A stretch of DNA of 64,000 nt from assembly GCA_910588955.1 (NCBI GenBank), contig CAJURQ010000007.1, positions 1-64,000 of the forward strand, in the 5' to 3' direction. Below are positions 1 through 7,069 of the stretch, in pieces; the first letter of the stretch is position 1, and each line of letters begins with the position of its first letter. Below the pieces are notes generated by a model. That model searched no databases. It was not told the DNA's origin and saw nothing but the letters and a program-made list of their open reading frames with translations. A program made the translations under genes and the position numbers. The stretch is from an uncultured Lachnospiraceae bacterium (GTDB lineage: Bacteria > Bacillota > Clostridia > Lachnospirales > Lachnospiraceae).

Positions 1-149
1 AGGTCATGTAGAATTTACCGTTTCATATGGAAGTTAGTTTTACAATTCAGGTAAATTATTTATCCTTTTATAATACAATATGAAAAACCATGCATCAGGA
101 CTGACTTAGAAGGCAGTCCGCAACTTTTACATAAGAGGAGAATCTGACT

Positions 150-1175
150 ATGGCAAAAAATCTGAAGGGAAAAGAATTGGGAATCGGCATTAACCAGAGG
201 TTTGAAGACGGATCGGGCAATATTTTGCACGGCGAAGACCTAACGACAGACGCGTGGTATTATTACTGGATCGAAAACATTAAGGGCGTCAACATTAGGT
301 TTAATACCAGACGAAATTACAATGAAAGGTACGCAAAAAACATAAGACCGTTAATTGGCGGCATGCTGTTAAAAGATATCAAACCCTTACATTGTCAAAA
401 CGTATTAAATCAGATGGCAAGCAGATATTCGAACTCCATGATAGATCAAACCCGTCTTGTCATGCGGATGATGTTCGACAGTGCGGTGGAAAATGAGCTG
501 CTCGCCAAAAACCCGGTGACAAAAAGTGTAAAATGCACAAGCGGTAAAAAAGCAAAAGCAATGCGTGCCCTGACAATCGAAGAACAGAAACTATTTCTGA
601 AAATCATAAAGGGAACAAGCAGTTACAACCAATACGCCCTGCTTTTGCAGACAGGGCTTCGGACCGGTGAAATGATCGGTCTGCGCTGGGCGGACGTTGA
701 TTTTGATAAACGTATTCTGCATATCCGCAGGACGATGGAATATCAGCAATCCACGGGCAGATGGACAATCGGAGAGCCCAAAACAAAAAACAGTGTCAGA
801 GACGTGCCTTTAACACAGGAAGCTATTAATATTTTGAAAGCGCAAAAAGAAAAGCTGGCATCTCAGGAAATTATCTCAGCAGAATTTGCAGATCATGTTT
901 TCCTCTGCAAACACGGCACCCCCACGAAAAACAGCACCTATGATTCCAAACTGTCTTATTATTGTGACAAGGCTGGAATCGAACGGTTCTCTATGCATGT
1001 TTTACGACATACTTTTGCTACGCGGTGCATTGAAGGCGGCATGCGTCCCAAGACCCTACAGATGATTTTAGGGCATTCAAGCATAGCCGTTACCATGAAC
1101 TTATATGTCCATGTAACAGACGAAGAGAAGGCAAAGGAGGTTAAGAACATTGAAAAAACGCTTAAAATAATTTGA
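150..1175 (+). CDS. Tyrosine recombinase (phage-integrase family)
   Basis: This 341-residue protein is a site-specific DNA strand-exchange enzyme. The N-terminal ~125 residues form the core-binding region. The catalytic domain follows, with Arg171 in the TGLRTGE motif, a beta-hairpin Lys at about 211-213, His283 and Arg286 in HVLRHTF, His309 in LGHSS and the nucleophile Tyr319. All the family's active-site residues are present, so it should be active. The ATG follows AGGAG by nine bases. A TATAAT lies at 69-74 without a good -35 box, and a short inverted repeat (98-103 with 114-119) sits in the leader. The gene ends 20 bp before a secreted Ig-like protein gene. No phage or conjugation genes are nearby, so it more likely acts locally, possibly in DNA inversion, than as part of a complete integrative element. 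That role is inference. Confidence 0.93.
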   Translation: MAKNLKGKELGIGINQRFEDGSGNILHGEDLTTDAWYYYWIENIKGVNIRFNTRRNYNERYAKNIRPLIGGMLLKDIKPLHCQNVLNQMASRYSNSMIDQTRLVMRMMFDSAVENELLAKNPVTKSVKCTSGKKAKAMRALTIEEQKLFLKIIKGTSSYNQYALLLQTGLRTGEMIGLRWADVDFDKRILHIRRTMEYQQSTGRWTIGEPKTKNSVRDVPLTQEAINILKAQKEKLASQEIISAEFADHVFLCKHGTPTKNSTYDSKLSYYCDKAGIERFSMHVLRHTFATRCIEGGMRPKTLQMILGHSSIAVTMNLYVHVTDEEKAKEVKNIEKTLKII

Positions 1176-1195
1176 AATTTGGCGACATTTGAAGT

Positions 1196-4066
1196 ATGAA
1201 AAAGTTGCTTAAAAAAGCAATGGTGTTTACGCTGACGGCAGCTATGTTAGTCGGAACACCTTTGACAGCATCAGCAGCGCCTCTTAATAGTGTGTATTCG
1301 GTTGGGGATCACTGGGGCGGACAGTATGATGATGGCGATGACACCAGTCATACCGGCACCGTATCAAACACGGCGACGAATACAAACACCGGTGTGCTGA
1401 AGGACAATGAAACAAGGATTTTGGGCATTGCCCTTGACAAAACGCATTTGGACGTGGAAGTGGAAGGCGAGCAGGAAACCATAACCGCGACAATTCTTAC
1501 CGATGCTGATGCCGGAGAACTGGAAGATAAGTACGGCAACGAGGCTGCAGAGCAGGTAATGAAAGAACTGGTGAAGATGATTCGCTGGGAAGTACAGAAT
1601 TATGACGGAAATGTTGACGGAACAACTAATAAGAGACTCAGCATCCGTGTCACAACTAAGGGCGATGGCAGCCAGATCACCCTGAATCCCAGAATGGGTA
1701 CAGAAGAAGGCAAGGATATGATCGTCAAAGCGTCAATCGACGGATCGTATGCTATTCGTCCCGGCGAAGATGGGAAGGTTACCGTAGAAAAATTAGTGAC
1801 CAACAAGACCGAGGGTCTTTCCGCAAAAGCTACCGTATCCATCAAAGAGTATTCGAGAAGCCTTTCTTGGAAAGACGGAAAAACCGAGACGGAGACATGG
1901 GTAAAACATACGGTTGATTTGGGTGAAAAGCTTAAGCGCGATCCCGAGACCGCGAACGATACCATTACATGGACATCCACCAACACAAAGTTTGCGACGG
2001 TTAATGCGAAGGGTGTCGTTACCATTAAGAATGTGAAGGCGGCAGACCTTCCTGCTGAGTGCAAGATTATCGCGATGGGCGAGCACAAGGATGCAAAGAC
2101 TACGCGGACACTCAAAATTACTGCAGGAACTCCCGCTTACGGCGTATATATTTTCGAAGAAACAAGTGATGGATACAATAATGTATCTAAACAGACAATT
2201 AGCTTGGATGTGAATGACACAACAAAAAAAGAGCTGCTTGGGCAGAGAACCGTGAAGGTAAAAGCGGTTAAAGTCGGTTCGACCTACGCGAAAACACTGG
2301 AAGAGGCAGACAGTGTGCAAAAGGCAGACGGCACATACCCGACGATAAATGTAGAGTTTTCGGCTGGGGTTGATCAGGGGGACTATGTAGAGATAACAGA
2401 CAAGGCAAATAAAGAAATTGCTTTAAAACGTACTAAAGAATTAGTATGCACGGATGTCATCAGCTGGTCATCCAACAAGCCTTCTGTTGCAACGGTTACT
2501 TCCAGAGGCGACGGAGGAAGTGCCATGGTTACCCTCGTCGGCGTCGGAAAAGCGAAGATCACCGCGAAGACAACCAGCGGAAAATCTACGTATACGAATA
2601 TCGAAGTTACGGCGGATTTGAAGAAACTGAAGATTAAAGGTATTGACAACGGGCAGACCCTGTATTCCGGGGAGACCAGAACCCTTACTGCGGAAAGAAC
2701 CCCGAAACAGAATAACGATAAACTGAAGTGGCAGATTGCTAAGGTGACTAAAAAGGGCGCCAGCACTTTGATTAACAATCCGAATGCCAAGATTAATAAT
2801 AAGGGTGTCCTGACTATTCAAAATAAGATAAATACGGACTATCCTGAGGTAACGGTTGAGCTGATAAGAGCGGCGAACACGAAAAAGGGTCTTGACGAGA
2901 TTAAAGAATCAGTAACGATTAATGTAGCACAGAGCAGCATTAACGGAATTACCGTAGTAGATCAGTCATCGGATGAAACTCCCGAAGTTGCGAAGCTGAT
3001 ATACAAAGATTTTACGAGCAGTACAAAGGTTGCAGAAACCAAAAATCAGACTGTTAATATTAAAGTACCTCTGAATCACAGCCTTAAGGCAACAGTTGAT
3101 GTCGGCTACGGTATGCCTGCGGACACGGATCTTGATGTACTTGCGAACACCTTGACATGGACTGCAAGCGGGAAGTCGGTTGAGATTTCGGGAAAAACCG
3201 GAGGCGAGAAAAAGATCACTGCTAAGGCGGCAGGCACTTCAACCATTACAGTGACCGGTATTCGCGCAACCAGCAAGGTTCAGGGCGGCGAAACGGTACT
3301 CAAGAGCGCCGGCAAGATTAGCGTTAAATTTAAGATAAGCGTCGTACAGCCCGTTGAGACGATTACTATGAATAAGCCTGCTATTACAATGGCTTATCAG
3401 CCGAAGTCGAAAACTGATACGAGCCCTAAGTCTTTAAATGCTTCGCTGAAAGTTACGCTTGGTCCGAAAGGCGTAAAGACGAACAAAGAGCAGATTAAGT
3501 GGTCTGTTACGAAAACACATGGTGATGCCGACGGAACGACTGTTCCTGAAATTAAGGTAAGCGGTCAAAAAGTACCTACTAATAAACTGAGCGCAACATT
3601 TAAGCTGACGGCTCCGGTTGCAGGCGATGAGTATGTCGTAACGGCTAAGTCCTCCACAGGTGTTGTAGCAACATCTACGATTAAGATCGTACAGAAGACT
3701 ACGGGCGTGGAGATTTCAGAGAGCAATGTGTTAACGGATGACGCTCCGGTTCCGGTTCAATATACGCCGGCAGGAAAGACTAGCCCTGTAAAGAACAAAA
3801 CAGAGATTGATATAGGTGATGATTTACAGCTCTACAGCTTTGTCAATGTCGGTGCAGATGCGAAAAACAACAAAAACTGGAAGCTTGCAGGCTCGGAAAA
3901 TACGATTGAAGGCGTTACCTACAGCGTGAACAAGAAGGGTATCGTATCTATCGACAGTCAGGGTCATGTAGTTGGTCTTGCTAAGGGTACTGTCAAGATC
4001 ACGGCTAAGACTCCGATGGGTAAGTCAAAGGCTATCACGGTTGTTGTGAATGTTCCTGAGAACTAA
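1196..4066 (+). CDS. Secreted Ig-like (Big_2-type) repeat surface protein, copy 1
   Basis: This 956-residue exported protein starts with a Sec signal peptide (KK-rich start, hydrophobic core, cleavage near ASAAP, about residue 28). The rest is a string of Ig-like beta-sandwich modules. Typical signatures are WTSTNTKFATV, WSSNKPSVATV, GKAKITAKT and, at the C terminus, YSVNKKGIVSID with GTVKITAKT. There is no LPXTG motif or C-terminal membrane anchor, so retention at the surface is unexplained. The first ~120 bases are nearly identical to the inverted paralogue ending at 9778, and similarity continues through the N-terminal ~200 residues. No ribosome site or promoter lies just before the ATG. 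The nearest GGAGG is ~50 bases upstream inside the recombinase gene. It may therefore be a silent or poorly expressed copy. The function, such as adhesion or surface coat, is not shown by sequence. Confidence 0.88.
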   Translation: MKKLLKKAMVFTLTAAMLVGTPLTASAAPLNSVYSVGDHWGGQYDDGDDTSHTGTVSNTATNTNTGVLKDNETRILGIALDKTHLDVEVEGEQETITATILTDADAGELEDKYGNEAAEQVMKELVKMIRWEVQNYDGNVDGTTNKRLSIRVTTKGDGSQITLNPRMGTEEGKDMIVKASIDGSYAIRPGEDGKVTVEKLVTNKTEGLSAKATVSIKEYSRSLSWKDGKTETETWVKHTVDLGEKLKRDPETANDTITWTSTNTKFATVNAKGVVTIKNVKAADLPAECKIIAMGEHKDAKTTRTLKITAGTPAYGVYIFEETSDGYNNVSKQTISLDVNDTTKKELLGQRTVKVKAVKVGSTYAKTLEEADSVQKADGTYPTINVEFSAGVDQGDYVEITDKANKEIALKRTKELVCTDVISWSSNKPSVATVTSRGDGGSAMVTLVGVGKAKITAKTTSGKSTYTNIEVTADLKKLKIKGIDNGQTLYSGETRTLTAERTPKQNNDKLKWQIAKVTKKGASTLINNPNAKINNKGVLTIQNKINTDYPEVTVELIRAANTKKGLDEIKESVTINVAQSSINGITVVDQSSDETPEVAKLIYKDFTSSTKVAETKNQTVNIKVPLNHSLKATVDVGYGMPADTDLDVLANTLTWTASGKSVEISGKTGGEKKITAKAAGTSTITVTGIRATSKVQGGETVLKSAGKISVKFKISVVQPVETITMNKPAITMAYQPKSKTDTSPKSLNASLKVTLGPKGVKTNKEQIKWSVTKTHGDADGTTVPEIKVSGQKVPTNKLSATFKLTAPVAGDEYVVTAKSSTGVVATSTIKIVQKTTGVEISESNVLTDDAPVPVQYTPAGKTSPVKNKTEIDIGDDLQLYSFVNVGADAKNNKNWKLAGSENTIEGVTYSVNKKGIVSIDSQGHVVGLAKGTVKITAKTPMGKSKAITVVVNVPEN

Positions 4067-4106
4067 CTAGAAGTAAAGTATAGAAAAAGAGATAATAACA
4101 ACAAGG

Positions 4107-4150
4107 GCGGTGTTCCGTTTGGAACACCGCTCCGTTTTTTGTTTGTTTTT
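4107..4150 (+). terminator. Rho-independent terminator of surface protein copy 1
   Basis: A perfect 10 bp stem (4107-4116 with 4121-4130) with a GTTT loop is followed by a T-rich run from 4134. It lies 40 bp after the stop codon at 4066. Confidence 0.9.
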
Positions 4151-4297
4151 TTAATTTACGGTAACTTTCAGAGAAACTTTCTTACCGGTTCCTGTCTTAG
4201 CTGTGATCTGAGCAGATCCCTTTTTGTCAACGGTGTTCCGACCAGCATAGCTGCCGTCAGCGTAAACACCATTGCCTTTTTAAGCAATCTTTTTCAT
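4151..4297 (-). pseudogene. Internally deleted remnant of an Ig-like surface protein gene
   Basis: Read on the minus strand from 4297, the first ~74 bases match the signal-peptide coding region of the two intact surface genes with about five differences, including a one-base insertion that shifts the frame to an early TAA. The sequence then jumps, at a shared ACACC-TTGACA tract, into a C-terminal Ig-like tail (DKKGSAQITAKTGTGKK, then SLKVTVN and stop). It looks like a gene whose whole body was lost by recombination at short homology, then decayed. An alternative reading keeps the C-terminal frame open through part of the signal-peptide-like DNA. The strong nucleotide match to the signal region makes the deletion reading simpler. 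Confidence 0.7.
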
Positions 4298-4431
4298 GTT
4301 TGAGTTAGCTATTTTATAGATATTTTCTGCGCAATATTATGTGTTTGACCAGTTTGTGAGATTCAGGTAGTGTATTTTCTGTAAACAACTGTTATAATAA
4401 GCATATAAATGGATTGGAAAGAAGGGATTAT

Positions 4432-4650
4432 ATGATCACAGCAGAGCTTACCCGGAAAATAGACACTTTATCGAGTGATGAATTTCAGATGGTAGAAGTC
4501 TATGTCGATAATATTCTTGAATATTCAAGACGTAGAAAAAAAGAAATGGCATGGAGCAAAATACAGTCTGATTTAAAAGAATCTGAGAAACGAATGAGCC
4601 TTGAAGGGGGTATTTCTTCCCAGCAGCTCAGGAAAAATTTGGGGGTATAA
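4432..4650 (+). CDS. Putative type II antitoxin of a RelE/ParE-like pair
   Basis: This is a 72-residue, charged, probably helical protein beginning MITAELTRKID and ending QQLRKNLGV. It stops one base before the toxin-like gene, the usual antitoxin-first layout. The ATG at 4432 is chosen because GAAGGGAT precedes it; a TTG six codons earlier overlaps that site. A TATAAT at 4393-4398 suggests a promoter just upstream. No named DNA-binding fold can be assigned, and the call rests on size, order and coupling to the next gene. Such antitoxins normally bind the toxin and repress their own promoter. Confidence 0.6.
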   Translation: MITAELTRKIDTLSSDEFQMVEVYVDNILEYSRRRKKEMAWSKIQSDLKESEKRMSLEGGISSQQLRKNLGV

Positions 4651-4651
4651 T

Positions 4652-5008
4652 ATGTATCAGATTATTTACGCCCCCATCGTTCAGGAAAAGCTGGCTTCCC
4701 TAAAAGTCAGGTTGATAGAATTATGTGGAGAAGCAACGGGTGAAAAACTATTTTCAGCAGTGATAGATGATTTTGAAACTCGGCTCACTTTCTCAAATAC
4801 CGGAATACCGATAAAGACCATATATGATGTAGAAAAAGAATTTGAAAAATATTACATTATTTATTCCCATAAAAATTATTTTTTATATTACATAGAAGGT
4901 ACCCATGTAAATGTCATGGAAATGTACGATGAACGAGAGGATTATGCAAAAGCAATGTTTGGCATAATTACCACTACACAGGATACCATAGATTATTGGG
5001 ACGAGTGA
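4652..5008 (+). CDS. RelE/ParE-superfamily toxin-like protein
   Basis: This 118-residue protein starts at the ATG after GGGGGTATAAT. It resembles RelE/ParE folds: an N-terminal strand (YQIIYAPIVQEKL), paired helices, then strands ending in YYIIYSHKNYFLYYIEG and a last strand VNVMEMYDERED. Members cleave ribosome-bound mRNA or poison gyrase. Which applies cannot be told from sequence. It is longer than the usual ~90-100 residues because of a C-terminal extension (MFGIITTTQDTIDYWDE). An upstream in-frame ATG exists but lies inside the antitoxin gene and has no ribosome site. The pair sits inside the duplicated surface-protein locus. Confidence 0.65.
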   Translation: MYQIIYAPIVQEKLASLKVRLIELCGEATGEKLFSAVIDDFETRLTFSNTGIPIKTIYDVEKEFEKYYIIYSHKNYFLYYIEGTHVNVMEMYDEREDYAKAMFGIITTTQDTIDYWDE

Positions 5009-5208
5009 TAGATATTCCTTTAGCATACGGCTATTATTCCAACGTTAAAAAGGGACTGTTGCTTTTCATCATTTTGTGTGAAATATATTTACAATTCCGT
5101 CATATCTATGCTATAGGGAGAAAAGCATATTTTCTATACAGACAGATCGGTAAGCTCTATTTCTATTCTAAGTTTCAGAAAATCCATGCTTTGAATCCAA
5201 CTAACCAA

Positions 5209-5403
5209 TTACAAAGCAGGAGGGTCTGAAACGGTTCTCCTGTACACCTTGCGGATTGCCTGTGCAGAGGCATTACTTAAAACCACCTCTCCGTCCTGTT
5301 TTTGGTAAAACAGAATCTTGTCGCCGGATTTCAGACCGAGCAGACGGCGGATTTCCACCGGCACGGTAATCTGTCCATTCGCAGAGATTTTCGCTAAATT
5401 CAT
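5209..5403 (-). CDS. AbrB/MazE-type (SpoVT-AbrB) DNA-binding antitoxin
   Basis: This 64-residue protein has the swapped-hairpin AbrB signature: ISANGQITVPVEIRRLLGLKSGDKILF, then a short acidic and basic tail. The ATG at 5403 is used because AGGGTGG sits just upstream; a GTG three codons earlier is part of that ribosome site. Family members are dimeric DNA-binding regulators or antitoxins. No toxin gene follows on the minus strand, so it appears to be an orphan antitoxin or a local regulator. Confidence 0.75.
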   Translation of the reverse strand: MNLAKISANGQITVPVEIRRLLGLKSGDKILFYQKQDGEVVLSNASAQAIRKVYRRTVSDPPAL

Positions 5404-5505
5404 AAAAGCCACCCTTTCTATTCTTGAAATCTAAAGAAAAATTGAGATTCACTTTTATTATACCAATTCGGAGCGAAAAGTAAAGCTGGCGATTTGGTAG
5501 ATTGT

Positions 5506-5603
5506 GGATTTTTTATAATATAGAGCAAGGGTGCCGCTCGATCATCTAATTTGATGGTTTTGCGACACCCCGCCTTTATTACTCTTTAATTTGTCCTAAT
5601 TGC
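5506..5603. repeat. Direct repeat, copy A: 3' flank of surface gene with long hairpin
   Basis: This stretch is a close copy of 6971-7069, the region just downstream of the intact minus-strand surface gene. Both contain the same long imperfect palindrome. Here its arms are 5529-5537 (GGGTGCCGC) and 5562-5570 (GCGACACCC), with an inner ATCATC/GATGGT pairing. It marks the 3' flank of the decayed copy at 5604-5845. Confidence 0.8.
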
Positions 5604-5845
5604 TTACTGTTCGATTGTCAACTTACAGCTCTTGCCATCCGTCGTCTTGATCGTAATGACAGATTTGCCGTTGCCTACACGATACACAGTATCACCAATC
5701 ATCCCTTTTCGCCTTACCTACATTTACCATCGGGAATAATCCTACAGATTTACCCAACTGAAGCTCTGTAGTATTCGCAGTAACTTTCGTCGTTCACGGT
5801 TTAGTGTACGTAAATGCATTTCCTTTATGAGCAACTTTTTCAATG
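5604..5845 (-). pseudogene. Truncated remnant of the C-terminal domain of the surface protein
   Basis: The minus strand reads as a decayed version of the C-terminal end of the 7070-9778 protein. It contains TTELQLGKSVGLFPMVNVGK, a deletion, then DTVYRVGNGKSVITIKTTDGK and CKLTIEQ with the same stop. An in-frame TGA lies near the 5' end of the fragment and there is no start or signal peptide of its own. With the matching 3' flank at 5506-5603 it is a partial gene duplication that has lost most of the coding region. The stretch 5846-5971 upstream shows no gene. Confidence 0.8.
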
Positions 5846-5971
5846 TTTAGGTTGGCGTTTTTTGAATTTCATAAAATGTTTTGTTGCATTAACCGATATA
5901 AGATAATAAAATAGAGATAGAAAAGTATGAATTATAGCGGAAGAACCATACTAACAAAGGAGGTGTTTATT

Positions 5972-6172
5972 ATGGCAACTTCAAGTATCACAAAGAATTT
6001 TGTCATTTCCGGCAAGGAACAGGTGGAGATGTTTGTCAATGCGATTGAAGAATCTGCCAAGAACCGTCCTGTTCATATACCTGTAGCGGCAAGAGAAATA
6101 ACAGATGATGCAGAATTGCTTGAATTTATGCGAATGAGGAAAAAGGCAAATGACAGAAAAAAACAAATATAG
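5972..6172 (+). CDS. Small antitoxin-like partner of a GNAT protein
   Basis: This 66-residue protein begins at the ATG after AAAGGAGGTG, an ideal ribosome site. It starts MATSSITKNFVISGKEQVEMF and ends in a basic stretch (RMRKKANDRKKQI). Its last 23 bases overlap the next gene, so the two are translationally coupled. The order and sizes match two-gene modules in Clostridia in which a small protein precedes an acetyltransferase-like protein. The antitoxin role is inference from this layout; no DNA-binding motif is certain. Confidence 0.6.
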   Translation: MATSSITKNFVISGKEQVEMFVNAIEESAKNRPVHIPVAAREITDDAELLEFMRMRKKANDRKKQI

Positions 6173-6761
6173 AATTATCAATATCCGGCGATATATTGGT
6201 AATGAGAATCCTGAACTTGGGGAGGATGAACTTTTTCAAATCCTCTCCGAGTTTTCTTGTCCGTTGAACCCTGACGTGGAGTGGTTTTTGAAGCACAGCT
6301 CCATTGAATTTACTAAAAAGAACCAGTCTGTGACATATCTTGTGTTTTCTGTTGCTGACGGAAAATTGCTGGGATATTTTACGCTTGCATTAAAACCGTT
6401 GACGGTAAAAGGTGAAACGGTAAGCAATACCGTAAAGAGGAAATTGCTACGAGTTAGTGAGTTGGATAAAAAATCGGATACATATACTATGTCGGCTTAT
6501 TTGATTGCACAATTAGGTAAAAATTATTCTGAAAATGATGGAAAAATGATTACTGGCGCAGAACTTCTTGGCTTGGCATGGGACAAAATTAAAGCAACAC
6601 AGTATATGTTTGGCGGCATGGTAACATTTCTGGAAACGGAAAATGAGGAAAGGCTGTTATCATTTTACCGAGACAACCGCTTTTCGCAGTTTGATACAAG
6701 GCAGACCGCATCAGATGCGGAGGAGTCGCATGAGTTGGTACAGCTTTTAAGATTGCTCTAA
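6150..6761 (+). CDS. GNAT-fold acetyltransferase-like protein, possible toxin
   Basis: This 203-residue protein looks like a GNAT N-acetyltransferase. A strand reading VTYLVFSVADGKLLGYFTLALKPL corresponds to beta-3/beta-4, a helix and a MSAYLIAQLGKNY segment follow (acetyl-CoA side), and LLGLAWDKI and a C-terminal FYRDNRFSQFD complete the fold. In TacT/AtaT-type systems such enzymes acetylate aminoacyl-tRNA and are neutralised by a small upstream partner, which is the arrangement here. A stress-response acetyltransferase is the alternative. The ATG at 6150 lies within the end of the upstream gene. Confidence 0.6.
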   Translation: MTEKNKYRIINIRRYIGNENPELGEDELFQILSEFSCPLNPDVEWFLKHSSIEFTKKNQSVTYLVFSVADGKLLGYFTLALKPLTVKGETVSNTVKRKLLRVSELDKKSDTYTMSAYLIAQLGKNYSENDGKMITGAELLGLAWDKIKATQYMFGGMVTFLETENEERLLSFYRDNRFSQFDTRQTASDAEESHELVQLLRLL

Positions 6762-6970
6762 TGGGATTGCGCCGCACTGGAAAGCATATATTTTGTCGAC
6801 AAAAGCGCAATTTGTCGAATCCCGTTTGTTGAACCGCAGTCATTATGGACTGTGAATATTCTGGTAAGGGTGCTGCTGTATCTGGCACAAAGCTATCACG
6901 AATATTTTCAGCGTACTAGCCAAGATGCCTAAAATCCGGACACAATTCCTAAAGCAAAAGAATTGGCTCC

Positions 6971-7069
6971 GGATTTTTTCATAATATAGAGCATGGGTGC
7001 CGCTCGATCATCTAATTTGATGATTTTGCGACACCCCATCTTTATTACTCTTTAATTTGTCCTAATTGC
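6971..7069. repeat. Direct repeat, copy B: 3' flank of the intact surface gene
   Basis: This matches 5506-5603. It contains a long palindrome with arms 6995-7003 and 7028-7036 and an inner ATCATC/GATGAT pairing. Being just downstream of the minus-strand gene it could act as an mRNA 3' hairpin, but no T-run follows on that strand. The rest of the 6762-7069 gap holds no recognisable gene. Confidence 0.8.

Noticed and set aside
2..37. Possible 3' end of an upstream gene (ends TVSYGS and stop)
   Set aside because: Only eleven codons are in the window, too few to claim a gene.
4151..4297. Reading the remnant as an intact short Ig-like tail using the other frame
   Set aside because: That frame has an in-frame TAA, and the DNA is ~93% identical to the signal-peptide start of the intact genes, so a deletion fusion explains it better.
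4996..5229. Plus-strand frame of 77 codons after the RelE/ParE-like toxin
   Set aside because: It starts with GTG inside the toxin gene, has no ribosome site, runs into the AbrB-type gene on the other strand and shows no domain.
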